From contig NZ_CAXIQH010000001.1 in NCBI RefSeq assembly GCF_964030975.1, positions 248,001-312,000 of the forward strand: DNA of 64,000 nt, given 5' to 3'. Under the pieces are notes generated by a model, which was not told the DNA's origin, did not search any database, and was given only the letters and a program-made list of their open reading frames with translations. The DNA is from Tisiphia sp964030975 (GTDB taxonomy: Bacteria > Pseudomonadota > Alphaproteobacteria > Rickettsiales > Rickettsiaceae). This document shows positions 45,773 through 57,900 of the stretch, in pieces (the first letter of the stretch is position 1; the number at the start of each line of letters is the position of its first letter). The translations under genes and the position numbers were made by a program.

Positions 45773-47414
45773 GCTGCCGTCTCGATTAATTCCGTATTAT
45801 TTATATATCTTGCATAGGCAAAAGGCGTATAATTCGTAGGATGCTTCTTTGCTTTGTTGCTCTGCTCTTGCAGCCAATTTAAATATTTAAATGCATTGAT
45901 TTCATTCTCACTACAAGTCTTTACTATACTATACAGACCACTATGTATCTCAGCACTATTGATTGTTTTAAAGAATAATGAATTCTTCCTTTGTAAAATA
46001 ATGGTACGTAGTGACCTCTCAGCCCAATTATTATCAAGACTGCTAACTGGAATTTTCAAAAATTGCGTCAAACCTTCTTTATTATTTAACCAATATTTCA
46101 TAGCTTGCCCAAACCTACTATTAGGCTCAACTTTCTTGTCGTTAAATAATTCATCTATTTTGTTATATATATTTTCTATATATTTACTGCTATGTTCCTG
46201 ATGGTACTTCAGCTTCTCCTCAAGGCTCATCTCTTTACATTGATGTTCATTATGGTAAATCCCAGCAGTCTGTTTGAGAAAATATCCGCATTCTTCAGGG
46301 TAATATGGTTCATTCTCTGTAAATTTTCTCTGCCCATGTGACAAACAATTGATCATCACTATTATTGCCAGTAATTCTTTATCTGCTTCTGATAATACCG
46401 GGTTATTATTGTTACTTGCATCAGTCATTAAATGAATAGAATCAGTCCTATTCTTACGATTCTTTAGTACGTTACCAATATTTTCCCCGCCATGCTTATT
46501 ACCGGTAAAATATAAAACTATCACCTCATTATTGGCAGTCTTAGCACATATAGTAGTGGTATAACAGCTGCGTCCTTTCTTATTTTGAGTACGTAATTTT
46601 TTATTGGCTACAGTAATTTCTAAAATTCTAGCTCTAGTATCATCAAGATTCAGTGAGCTACATTCGGCAGCCATTTCCAATAATACCCTGTAAATTTCAG
46701 CTCCACCACCTTCTTGCCAAACATCTAAATATTGTTGCCACAACGAGCTATATGATACAGGAACCCCGCTTAAACTTTGCAACCTAGATAAACGATAGAA
46801 GGGAGTACCGTAGGTCTTTTGTAACACTATTGCACTTTTGCTACTATTTGTCCATTTGTTGATATTCTTATTGTTCATAACTGTATAATCGCAAGCATTA
46901 CAGCGTAACGTTTTCTTTACATATCTGTTGACTGTAATTGGAGCATTACCTGTAAATTGTAGCAATTTTCTAGCTTCACTATTATAGAGTTTACCATTAT
47001 CACAGTGAGGACAGCTATCACCACTACAAAAATTCTCAGGAGATAAATAGCTGGTATTCGCATCCTGATAATCATCAAATCCATATTTACCTTGCCAATT
47101 ACTGCGATCTCTCTTCTTGGACTCATCGTACTCTTCTTCATTACCACCATTCTTATTATCAGATTCACTCGGTGGTTCTTTTAATGAATCTGAACTATCT
47201 TTTTTTTGTTATCTGCCTTAAAACCAATCATCATCTCCTTAAGCTTATTTATACTGATGTTTGATGATGCTAGCTTGTCTATTAGTTCGTTACAAAATTT
47301 CACAAGTTCTATCACCGCTTGCTGATCATCTCCTGTTAATGAACTTGCCTTAATATGTTGTATTAGTTCTTCTCGTTCCTCAGCACTTAAGGTCGCTACT
47401 TTTGGCTTTTTCAT
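45769..47414 (-). CDS. tnpC: IS66 transposase TnpC with -1 frameshift
   Basis: The zero frame is 47414-47181, continued in the -1 frame after the A8 run (plus strand T8 at 47200-47207) to 45769. It is nearly identical to the other two copies and keeps the slippery heptamer and stem. The small frame 47168-46917 on the same strand is a shadow in the third frame. Confidence 0.82.
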
Positions 47415-47586
47415 TTTGATTCATTCATTACGTTTAATAATTGAAATGTTATAGTATAACTGATAGTTTTTCAACCAGTTTTTTTACTAATCGGTGATAT
47501 TTGCATAGTAGGAACCCAAATTTATAAAATAAATTCATACTACCAAAAAAATTTAATAGAGTTATGCAGTTTTGCTGCAAGTATAC

Positions 47587-47629
47587 CTATCATTCCTTCC
47601 AGTTCTTGCCATATCTTGATGTTATCCAT
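47587..47629 (-). pseudogene. 5' remnant of a gene downstream of the PPTase gene
   Basis: An ATG at 47629, with AAGGA six bases ahead, opens a frame reading MDNIKIWQELEGMI before IS66 copy 3 cuts it. It starts 55 bases after the stop of the PPTase gene in the same direction, so it was probably the next gene of the biosynthetic operon. Fourteen residues do not allow identification. Confidence 0.45.
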
Positions 47630-47683
47630 TCCTTATGTCATCTCCTCCTTCGACTATACCATACATTTTATATTATTTGTAAA

Positions 47684-48499
47684 CTACGACTGTAGTACTA
47701 GCCATGATTCGTATACTTGGTACGTGACATCAAGTGTGGCTCCCTCAAAAACACCTTGTTGATTAATTGCCTCTAAGTAGACTATCACATCTATTTTAGT
47801 TTCAGTGGCAATAGCTCCAGAATAATTGGGGGTTGTTCTTAATGTATAGCTGTATAGTTCCTGCTTAGCATTATTGTTGTTGCTAGTAAGAGTAATCTTA
47901 TCATATGAAGCAATAGGCATAACTTCTATGGTATTAATAGGGTAGGATAATCCTTTGCCAATAGCTTTTACTAACGCTTCTTTTCTAGCCCAGAGAGTAT
48001 AAAAAGTTTTATACCTTTCTTCGATACTAAAAGACTCAAGTAATGTAATTTCTTTTGGAGTAAGTACCAAATTTGACAATTCCATTACATCAAGAGTATT
48101 ATCATGAAATTCTATATCTATGCCAACTTTATAATTATGTGCTACTATATAATAAACCATATTATACGAATGAGACATGTTAAATTGAATATTGCTATCC
48201 TTTAAAAAAGGTTTGCCATACCTGTTATTAATAAATTTTAAGCTATGAGCTGGCTGTTTAGTATAGTAACTTAAAATATACCTAAGAATCCCATGTGAAA
48301 TAACGTAACGATCGGTAAGTAACTTGGTATAATACCTCCTTGCTTGTTTCCTTTCACCTATAGAAAGGAAACTCCAAAATTGGTCTAGGTTGTTCGTGTA
48401 CTTATCCATATCTACGATATAGACAAAAACCTTATCATAACCATTATTCACATCCAATAAATCTATATTATTGGAATCTAAGGTATTAAATAACTGCAT
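47684..48499 (-). CDS. Sfp-type 4'-phosphopantetheinyl transferase
   Basis: This enzyme moves phosphopantetheine from CoA onto the serine of peptidyl and acyl carrier domains. At 271 residues it has the length of Sfp/Gsp enzymes, well above AcpS. It shows the substrate-binding NNRYGKPFL and FNMSHS segments, the magnesium-binding VGIDIEFHD and the WARKEALVKAIGKGL motif near residues 176-190. It is the natural activator of the four carrier domains of the megasynthase encoded upstream on the same strand. Rickettsia fatty-acid ACP is served by AcpS, so a second PPTase points to a working secondary-metabolite pathway. Confidence 0.92.
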   Translation of the reverse strand: MQLFNTLDSNNIDLLDVNNGYDKVFVYIVDMDKYTNNLDQFWSFLSIGERKQARRYYTKLLTDRYVISHGILRYILSYYTKQPAHSLKFINNRYGKPFLKDSNIQFNMSHSYNMVYYIVAHNYKVGIDIEFHDNTLDVMELSNLVLTPKEITLLESFSIEERYKTFYTLWARKEALVKAIGKGLSYPINTIEVMPIASYDKITLTSNNNNAKQELYSYTLRTTPNYSGAIATETKIDVIVYLEAINQQGVFEGATLDVTYQVYESWLVLQS

Positions 48500-48658
48500 A
48501 TACTATTTAGTTCTTAATTAACCTTTTGAAGCTTTGGTTTATGTACGATCAATAAACACAATACACCTCTACTTATGCCACCTTACACCTAGCTAATTCC
48601 TGAAAGTGCTGCTGTAATTTTTTTGCTATAATCTTCCACATCATATTTTTGGCTATCA
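48500..48658. other. Short spacer between PPTase and ABC fragment
   Basis: 159 AT-rich bases with no feature I can support; they contain the likely ribosome-binding region of the PPTase gene. Confidence 0.4.
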
Positions 48659-48945
48659 TCATATTATCATACCCTCTAACATTTGAATATTTGAAGTACA
48701 GTAGTTTGCTATTTCATTATTGTGTGTACTAATTATAAAGGTAGTATTATAGTGTTTGTTTATCTCCAAAATTAACTTCATTACTTGCAAAGCTGAATTA
48801 TGATCTAGGTTACCAGTTGGTTCATCAGCAAGTACTAACTGTGGTTTATTAATGAGAGCACGAGCAATTGCAACACGCTGTTTCTGCCCGCCTGATAATT
48901 TGCTAGCTTTATTGTGTATATGATTTCTTAAACCAACTATGGAAT
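48659..48945 (-). pseudogene. C-terminal fragment of an ABC-transporter ATPase
   Basis: It reads SIVGLRNHIHNKASKLSGGQKQRVAIARALINKPQLVLADEPTGNLD and on to FIISTHNNEIA, i.e. signature motif, Walker B and H-loop of a LolD/MacB-type ATPase. The Walker A half is missing, removed where a degraded IS5 transposase joins at about 48945. It stood between the reductase and PPTase genes, so it was probably the exporter ATPase of the pathway. It is inactive as it stands. Confidence 0.85.
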
Positions 48946-49505
48946 TACAGCCACACAACCTTTTTCTTTTAGCCTGTTCCTTACTCTCTCATATGCATCA
49001 TAAGCCTTATCTGCAAGTACATACAACCCTTGTGTTAGTCTTTCCATTAGTGCATCACTCCTTTGCAAATCATGTGCCTGTCCTGCTGTTAAATGAAAGC
49101 CAGTCGGGTTACCAAGTCCATCAACAGTTGCATGTATTTTAGTCGACAAACCACCCTTGCTACGACCAATAGCTTGATCAGTTGTTATGACTTTTTTTTT
49201 GCACCAGCACTATGTTGATGTACACGCACTATTGTAGAATCGATCATCGCATATTCATTGTCTGCATCAGCTGCAAGTAACTCAAATACCTTCTGCCAAA
49301 CTCCTTTTTGACTCCATCTTGTATGTCTGGTATGAATACCCTAAAATCTCCAAATCTCTCCAAGCTATTCCTGCTCTATATCTGTATAGTACCGCCTCTA
49401 CAAAAAGACGATTGTCCTTAGCTGTTATCCTACATCTCCTTCTTTTCCTGGTAGTGTATCCTTTATCCTTTCCCATTGTTCATCTCTTAAAGCATATCGA
49501 CGCAT
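48946..49505 (-). pseudogene. Degraded IS5-family (IS427-type) transposase
   Basis: Reading from the ATG at 49505 gives MRRYALRDEQWERIKDTLPG, then after a frameshift ITAKDNRLFVEAVLYRYRAGIAWRDL, and in another frame STKIHATVDGLGNPTGFHLTAGQAHDL and LADKAYDAYERVRNRLKEKGCVAVIP, where it is cut. At least three frame changes and both ends lost; not functional. Confidence 0.85.
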
Positions 49506-49574
49506 TTCAACAAATCCTTTAGTTTTTTATAAACTTAATGATTTGTATCCATATGTCAACTCATTTGATGACAC

Positions 49575-50478
49575 GCCCTAGACAAACGGTAGAAGGGAGT
49601 GCCGTAGGTCTTTTGTAATATTATCGCACTTTTGCTACTATTTGTCCATTTGTTGATATTTTTATTATTCATAATTATATAATCGCAGGCATTACAGCGT
49701 AGTGTTTTCTTCACATACCTGTTGACTGTAATTGGGCTACTGCCTGTAAATTGTAGCAATTTTCTAGCTTCACTATTATAGAGTTTACCATTATCACAGT
49801 GAGGACAGCTATCACCACTACAAAAATTCTCAGGAGCTAAATAGCTGGTATTCGCATCCTGGTAATCATCAAAACCATATTTACCTTGCCAATTACTGCG
49901 ATCTCTCTTCTTGGGATCATTGCAACCTTCTCCATTTCCACCATTTTCGCTATCAGATTCATTTGGTGGTTCTTTTAATAGACCTCTTTCGAAACTCTAC
50001 TTCTGCTGGTGATTTGTACGTCGATGCGGTACTCGAATCCTCACGTACATTAGAGTACGCTGCGGTTCTGCGTTCCGCGTCTCCTTCAAATCCCTCAGCA
50101 CAAGCGAGTTTCGAAAGAGGTCTAATGAATCTGAACTATCTTTTTTATGTTATCTGCCTTAAAACCAATCATCATCTCCTTAAGCTTATTTATACTGATG
50201 TTTGATGATGATAGCTGGTCTATTAGTTCGTTACAAAATTTCACAAGTTCTACTATCGCTTACTGCTCATCTCCTGTTAATGAATTTTCCTTGATATGCT
50301 GTATTAGTTTTTCTCTCTCTTCAGCACTTAAGGTTGCTACTTTTGGCTTTTTCATTTTAATTAATTATCATTATGTTTAATAATTGAAATGTTATAGTAT
50401 AACTGGTAGTTTTTCAACCAGTTTTTTTATTAATCAATGACCTTTCTCTCCATATTTGCAGTTTTACTACAAGTATAC
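49575..50478 (-). pseudogene. IS66 copy 4, degraded remnant
   Basis: The N-terminal part of tnpC (start near 50358, MKKPKVATLSAEE) diverged from the other copies, with the zinc finger down to TYGTPFYRLSR, then cut at about 49575. The A-run is interrupted (AACATAAAAAAG) but the heptamer A AAA AAG is kept. A 144-bp element has inserted in the linker. The tip at about 50455-50478 is degenerate (GCAGTTTTACTACAAGTATAC). It is an older copy than 1-3. Confidence 0.8.
49980..50123. mobile_element. 144-bp inverted-repeat element (MITE-like)
   Basis: Perfect 18-bp terminal inverted repeats AGACCTCTTTCGAAACTC and GAGTTTCGAAAGAGGTCT. Flanked by AAT on both sides (49977-49979, 50124-50126), where the other IS66 copies have a single AAT, so a 3-bp duplication. 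It carries no gene. A half copy is at 31366-31440. Confidence 0.85.
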
Positions 50479-50479
50479 G

Positions 50480-50510
50480 ATAGAGTTATGCAGTTTTGCT
50501 GCAAGTATAC
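50480..50510. repeat. Solo IS66 tip
   Basis: A perfect 31-bp IS66 terminal repeat (ATAGAGTTATGCAGTTTTGC ... GTATAC) directly behind the degenerate tip of copy 4, with no element attached. It shows that a second IS66 once ended here and was lost by recombination. Confidence 0.8.
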
Positions 50511-50652
50511 CTTTTTTACCTATGGAGACCCTATTAAACCCCTTCCTCTTCTAACTTTTGACAGCTATAGGGCGTAAATGGCGACGCTTACGCCTACTCA
50601 CTAATTTACCACTTTTCTGTAGCAACTTGGGTTATGCTAAATTTTTACAGAA

Positions 50653-51861
50653 TCATTTACAATTTTCCCTGCATATATTGGTAAACTTTACTATATCATT
50701 CTGTTGATAGTAATAATCCTCACATTGTAATGAAGATCCTTTAATTCTCTGTTCTTTAAGGAAATTATAATAAGAAATAGCTATCTTAGTTTCTACTAAT
50801 CCTAAGGTAGCTGGTGTTTTATTTGAAGCAAGCGGCAATATACTTCCCAATACACATCCCATAATTTCATAAAGATTAGAATGAACCATTACTTCTTCTA
50901 ATTCTGTTTTACCTATCCCTAAACTATTATCATAGTAGTACGTGAAATGTATTGGGACGGGTAGAGTTAATTTACCCCCCTGAAGTACTAAAATATCTTT
51001 TTGCTTTTTAAAGCGTTCTATACAATTAAGAGGATCAAAAATATGTGGTGCAGAATCGTCTACAATAATTATTCCAGGTTTTAATAAATTATGGGATACA
51101 ATATTAGGAACATTAGTTGCACCAACCAATAATGTTGCTTCATTATAAACTAATTCCGGAAGTTTACAATTGATAGATTCAGCAATTAAAATTTCACCCT
51201 TATAATTAAAGTGCGAGGATAACATATGTGATATTTTTTCTAGTTCCCCTAATTTAGAGAAGATATCACATAAAATTAGCTTTTTAGGATGTTTTAAAAC
51301 TGATAGCATTAATTGTAGTGTTGTTAGACCAATTGATCCAAGTCCTATACATGCAAGAGTTTCCAACTCTATATTTCTTCTTGTGCTGTCAAGTACATGT
51401 TCTATGTTTAAGACCATAGCTGAAGTAGTTGTGCCATGCCCAGTAGTTATCAAAAAATTAGGATTCTTATTCTTAGCTTTAATATCATAACCGTAATTAG
51501 TAGCAGATGGTATCAACCCGGTTAAAGAGGCACATTTAGCACCACATAATTCCGCTAAAGCTATAGCATCCTGTAACGCATTAACAAGCCCATCATCATT
51601 GTAAATTTCTTCACTTACAATAGGAATTACAAAGACACCTATCCTCCCTAAGAAAGTATCTATAACAATATCTGATGAAGATTGATTATGCATTATTTTC
51701 CCTATAAAATCAGTCTTGCTCATCCCACTATTTTGAATTGTACTGAGTCCAATACTCCCAAGAGCAATAGAATCTAATGATAGAATTTTCTTTGATGTTA
51801 CTAAAGAAACCAGCGACTCTTCTTTTGGAAAGATTGTAAAGTTTTGAAAATTCTTATTCAT
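50653..51861 (-). CDS. Acyl-ACP-reductase-like thioester reductase, candidate releasing enzyme
   Basis: A 402-residue soluble protein with a Rossmann motif LACIGLGSIGLTTLQLML around residues 168-185. Its order of segments follows cyanobacterial long-chain acyl-ACP reductase: an ALAELCGAKCASLTG block, a TTGHGTTTSAMVLNIEHVL block before the Rossmann fold, LPELVYNEATLLVGATNVPN, IIIVDDSAPHIFD, DILVLQGGKL, and EIMGCVLGSIL with Cys336 placed like the catalytic cysteine of that enzyme. Such enzymes reduce a carrier-bound thioester to an aldehyde. It starts 55 bases after the stop of the megasynthase, which has no releasing domain, so I infer it releases the product. A shikimate- or amino-acid-dehydrogenase-like function is the alternative. 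Confidence 0.65.
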   Translation of the reverse strand: MNKNFQNFTIFPKEESLVSLVTSKKILSLDSIALGSIGLSTIQNSGMSKTDFIGKIMHNQSSSDIVIDTFLGRIGVFVIPIVSEEIYNDDGLVNALQDAIALAELCGAKCASLTGLIPSATNYGYDIKAKNKNPNFLITTGHGTTTSAMVLNIEHVLDSTRRNIELETLACIGLGSIGLTTLQLMLSVLKHPKKLILCDIFSKLGELEKISHMLSSHFNYKGEILIAESINCKLPELVYNEATLLVGATNVPNIVSHNLLKPGIIIVDDSAPHIFDPLNCIERFKKQKDILVLQGGKLTLPVPIHFTYYYDNSLGIGKTELEEVMVHSNLYEIMGCVLGSILPLASNKTPATLGLVETKIAISYYNFLKEQRIKGSSLQCEDYYYQQNDIVKFTNICRENCK

Positions 51862-51916
51862 ATTGTCCTCTTATTTTTTATAAAACATTTTACATCAAAT
51901 TTGGTTCTTCTGTGCT

Positions 51917-54900
51917 TTATATAACTTTAACTATTTGTGAAATTGTTGGGTATAAAAATATATCTTGAATTGAAATATTAGTATCAAAATTTTTATTTAT
52001 CTTAGTGATCAATTTAACTGTAGTGAAAGAATTACCACCTAGCTTAAAGAAGTTATCATGAATACCTATCTTATCTGAAGATAAATTAAGGACTTCTCCC
52101 CAAATACTACATACCTTGCTCTCTAGTTCACTTCGTGGGGCTACATAGCTATCAATATCTCTCCCAAACTCAGGATCTGGTAATGCTTTTCTGTCTAATT
52201 TGCCATTAATTGTTAATGGTAGTTTCTCTAAATGTACTAAAGTACTTGGTACCATATATTCTGGTAATTTAAACTCTAAATAAGTAAGAATATCTGATTC
52301 CTTGAGTTTGTGATCCGATACGTAATACCCTGCCAGGTATTTGTTACCTGTAGAATCATCAACACTTACATGCTCTCGCACTACTACAACACTTTGCTTA
52401 ATGCCCTCATATGACAGAAGAGCCGACTCTATCTCTCCTAGCTCTATCCGATATCCCCTAATCTTAACCTGAAAGTCATTTCGTCCTATATATTCCAAAT
52501 TACCATCAGGAAGTAAACGAGCCAGGTCTCCTGTTCTGTACAATCTTGCATTCTCACCTTGCCTTAATTCTTTTTCTGTTCTAAACGGATTTGCTATAAA
52601 TTTCTCAGCCGTTAAATCCGCTCTGTTTAAATATCCTCTGGCAAGTCCCATTCCTCCTACATACAACTCCCCTATAGCTCCTATAGGTAATGGAATTAGG
52701 TTATTATCTAAAATGTAGGCCTTAGTGTTTGAGATCGGTGTACCTATTAAATTAGTATCTCCATTTTTTATTTGTTTACCTAATGCATATATCGTTACTT
52801 CTGTTGGACCATAATAATTATATAACTTATAATCATTTGACCAATACTTACCTGTATTTATATCACATGGCTCTCCTGCGTATATTATTCCGCAAAGTGC
52901 CTTATATTTAGCCTTTGGTAAATTAGATAATAATATTGGAGGTAAATATACATAATTGATATTATTTTTTCTAACATAAGAACTAATTAAATAAGAATCA
53001 TATCTTATTGTATCATTTAATAAATGAATCTCTCCACAACGAAATAATGCTGTAAAAAACTCTGAAACTGATACATCAAAAATATAAGATGTAAAGGCTG
53101 TTATCTTGTTGCCTTTTTTCAAATCATATACATCATTTAATGATGCGATGGTATTTACCACCCCTCTATGCCCTATCATTACACCTTTAGGATTGCCTGT
53201 AGTACCTGAAGTATATATAACATAGGCAAGATTTGTACTTTCTGTTCTAGTAACAGGAGAGAATATAGATGCACTGAGCAATGCTTCTTGCACTTCTGCA
53301 GAATCTACTGCAATCACATTTGTATTAGCTCCCTTATCAATACCATCAAGCCTTTCTTGATATATACTGTTAGTTAATAACACCCTAGCCTTCGTATCAT
53401 TAACTATATACTCTATTCTGCTATCAGGATAGCCTGGATCCATTGGTACATATGCTCCACCTGCCTTAAGTACCGCAAGTATACTAATTAGCATGTATTC
53501 ACTTCTATCCAAACAAAGTGCTATTAATGTATCAGGCTCAATCTCCTCTCTACTTCTTATATAATGTGCTAGCTTGTTCGCTCTTTCGTTCACTTCCCTG
53601 TAGCTAAGATGTATATCCTCATATACCAATGCAATACTGTCTGGAGTCCTTTCTACCTGCTCCTCAAATAATCCATGTATCGTCTTATCACATGGATATT
53701 CTTTGCCTGTATCGTTCCAATTATAAACTATCCGTTCATACTCTTCCTTATTTAAGTAACCTATATCTGATATCTTCGCTTTTGCTTGACAATTACTTAT
53801 TTGTTCGACTATTTTAAGGTATGTATCCTTTAATCTATTTATTGTCTCTTCTGTATATAGACTTACTGCATAATTAAAACCTCCTCTTAGAATCTCTTGG
53901 CTATCATCTATAAATGTTTCTATATCAAATTTTGCCACGTTATACAAATTTGTATCTGATACATATCCTTGTAATAACTCTGATTTTGTATTAAAACCAA
54001 AATTTTGCAACCCAAACATAACCTGGAATATAGGGTGCCTGCTTGTATCTTTTTCTACTTGTAACTCTTCTACTAATTTCTCAAATGGTAAATCCTGATG
54101 AAGTTGTGCTTCTATTACCTCCTTGCTTACAGTTTCTATAAACTCTTTAATTGTACTTGTTGACCTTATTTGAGTTCTTAAAACTATAGTGTTTACAAAA
54201 AATCCTATTAAGTTCTCTACTTGATTATAATGCCTGTTAGATACAGCTGTCCCTATTATTATATCATCCTGATTACTATAAACCCTTAGCATTAAATAAT
54301 ATGCTGACAATAATACACTATATAGACTTACTTTTAATTCTTTTGCCAACTCTCTTAAGCTTATCGATACTCCTTTATCAATTTCAAAATAAATATTCTT
54401 TCCACTATAATTTACCTGTTTTAGTCTTTGTTTATCTGTAACTAGATTTAATGTCTCATAATTTTCTAGTTTACTTCTCCAATAGTTTAACTGACTATCT
54501 AGCCTATCACCACTTAAGTAATTCCTTTGCCATAATGCAAAGTCTTTATATTGAATCGTAATATCAGGAAGATTTAGTTTAGCCTCAAACCCTTTTGATT
54601 TGGCTAAATAATAGTTATAATATTCTTGTAGCTCATTAAAAAATATATTGGTTGACCATCCATCAAATGCTATATGATGTACTACTATACTTGTATAGTA
54701 CTCTTTGTCAGGTTGTAAGCAATAAAAACAAACTCTTATTGGTATTTCATTTGATAAATCATATACATAATTTACTGCTTTTTGTAATTCCGTTTCTAAT
54801 TCTATCTTGCATGTTATAACTATTTTATTTATCTCTAATAAGTCTTTGGTATTATCCAAGACTAGTTGATATCCTAGTCCTTCCGTATTTTCCTTAATTA

Positions 54901-57900
54901 ATGTTCTTAAAATCTCATGTCTTGCCACTACAGCTTTAAGGCTCATTTCTAATGTATCAAGATTGATATCAGCAGATAACTTATATAACATTGGTATATT
55001 ATATGCGTTTGTTCCTTCTTCATACTTTTCAATAAACCATAGACGCTCTTGTGCAAATGATAATAATTGTTGTTCTGCGTTACTTGTACTAACTTTACTT
55101 ATATTAGTGCTAGATTCTGCATTATCTTTTAAATACTCTATTAATCTTTCTATGCTGTGAGATTTAAAAATGGTGGCTATGCTTACATTTCTATCTAACT
55201 CTTTACTTAATTTACTTACTAGCCTAATTGCTAGAATACTATTTCCTCCCAATCTAAAGAAATCATCACGAATTCCTACTTTATCTACTTCTATCCCCAA
55301 TACCTCAGCCCATATTTGACACATCTTTGCTTCTAGTTCATTGCGTGGGGCAAGATAATTATCCTTATCAGTAAACTCAGTATCTGGTAATGCTTTTCTG
55401 TCTAATTTGCCATTAATTGTTAATGGTAGTTTCTCTAAATGTACTAAAGTACTTGGTACCATATATTCTGGTAATTTAAACTCTAGATAAGTAAGAATAT
55501 CTGATTCCTTGAGTTTGTGATCTGATACGTAATACCCCACCAGGTATTTGTTACCTGTAGAATCATCAGCACTTACGTACTCTCGCACTACTACAACACT
55601 TTGCTTAATACCCTCATATGACAGAAGAGCTGACTCTATTTCTCCTAACTCTATCCGATATCCCCTAATCTTAACCTGAAAGTCATTTCGTCCTATATAT
55701 TCCAAATTACCATCAGGAAGTAAACGAGCCAGGTCTCCTGTTCTGTACAATCTTGCATTCTCACCTTGCCTTAATTCTTTTTCTGTTCTAAACGGATTTG
55801 CTATAAATTTCTCAGCCGTTAAATCCGCTCTGTTTAAATATCCTCTGGCAAGTCCCACTCCTCCTACATACAATTCACCTATAGCTCCAAAAGGAAGAGG
55901 AGTTAGGTTACTATCTAAAATGTAGGCTTTTCTGTTAGTCAATGGTATACCAATAGGTATAGAATCTGTAACCTTAACATTATCTTTATTAATATTTAAT
56001 GTACAACTAAATGTTGTATTTTCAGTAGGGCCATAACCATTAATAATATTTTGTGGGACGTTATTTGAATCCATTAATCTAGATATTAGACCTTTATTTA
56101 ATGACTCTCCTCCTATTAATAAATAGTTAATATTTTTAAAAATACTTTCATTAATCAAAAATAATTGATCAAATAAAGTTTTTGTTAACCATAATGTAGA
56201 AACTTTATTTGTTATTAATGTTTTATAAAATAAATTGATATCAGTAACCAAACCCACTTTGTTACTTGGAATAAATAATTTAGCTCCATTTAATAAAGAA
56301 CCCCAAATTTCAAAAGTTGTAGCATCAAATGCCATATCAGCAAATTGAATTAACGAATCATCAGAATCAATATTTACATACTCACTATTCTTTATAAGAG
56401 ATACCACCCCCCTATGCCCTATCATTACACCTTTAGGATTACCTGTAGTACCTGAAGTATATATTACATATGCAAGATTTGTACTTTCTGTTCTAGTAAC
56501 AGGAGAGAATATAGATGCACTGACCAATGCTTCTTGCACTTCTGCAGAATCTACTGCAATCACACTTGTATTAGCTCCCTTATCAATACCATCAAGCCTT
56601 TCCTGATATATACTGTTAGTTAATAACACCCTAGCCCTCGTATCATCAACTATATACTCTATTCTACTATCAGGATAGCCTGGATCCGTTGGTACATATG
56701 CTCCACCTGCCTTAAGTACCGCAAGTATACTAATTAGCATGTATTCACTTCTATCCAAACAAAGTGCTATTAATGTATCAGGCTTAATCTCCTCTCTGCT
56801 TCTTATATAATGTGCTAGCTTGTTCGCTCTTTCATTCACTTCCCTGTAGCTAAGATGTATACCCTCATATACCAGTGCAATACTGTCTGGAGTCCTTTCT
56901 ACCTGCTCCTCAAATAATCCGTGTATCGTCTTATCATGTGGATATTCTCTGCCTGTATCATTCCAACCATAAACTATCCGTTCATACTCTTCCTTATTTA
57001 AGTAACCTATATCTGATATCTTCGCTTCTACTTGACAATTACTTATTTGCTCTACTATTTCAAGATATGTATCCTTTAATCCATTTATTGTCTCTTCTGT
57101 ATATAGACTTACTGCATAATTAAAACCTCCTCTTAAAATCTCTTGGCTATCATCTATAAATGTTTCTATATCAAATTTTGCCACGTTATACAAATTTGTA
57201 TCTGATACATATCCTTGTAATAGCTCTGATTTTGTATTAAAACCAAAATTTTGCAACCCAAACATAACCTGGAATATAGGGTGCCTGCTTGTATCTTTTT
57301 CTACTTGTAACTCTTCTACTAATTTCTCAAATGGTAAATCCTGATGAAGTTGTGCTTCTATTACCTCCTTGCTTACAGTTTCTATAAACTCTTTAATTGT
57401 ACTTGTTGACCTTATTTGAGTTCTTAAAACTATAGTGTTTACAAAAAATCCTATTAAGTTCTCTACTTGATTATAATGCCTGTTAGATACAGCTGTCCCT
57501 ATTATTATATCATCCTGATTACTATAAACCCTTAGCATTAAATAATATGCTGACAATAATACACTATATAGACTTACTTTTAATTCTTTTGCCAACTCTC
57601 TTAAGCTTATCGATACTCCTTTATCAATTTCAAAATAAATATTCTTTCCACTATAATTTACCTGTTTTAGTCTTTGTTTATCTGTAACTAGATTTAATGT
57701 CTCATAATTTTCTAGTTTACTTCTCCAATAGTTCAACTGACTATCTAGCCTATCACCACTTAAGTAATTCCTTTGCCATAATGCAAAATCTTTATATTGA
57801 ATCGTAATATCAGGAAGATTTAGTTTAGCCTCAAACCCTTTTGATTTGGCTAAATAATAGTTATAATATTCTTGTAGCTCATTAAAAAATATATTGGTTG

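Larger units (their letters stand above)
45235..47586. mobile_element. IS66-family element, copy 3 (short form, 2,352 bp)
   Basis: The right tip (47556-47586) is the full 31-bp repeat. The left tip reads GTATACTTGCAGCAAAACTG then CAACAAGATATT, i.e. it joins tnpA at the same point where copies 1 and 37345 have an internal tip. tnpA thus lacks its N-terminal half. tnpB and tnpC are complete. The flanks GTTTGTCT and CTATCATT are not duplicates. Confidence 0.88.

Noticed and set aside
49963..50205. 80-codon frame in IS66 copy 4
   Set aside because: It is a translation of the 144-bp inverted-repeat element and flanks, without homology.
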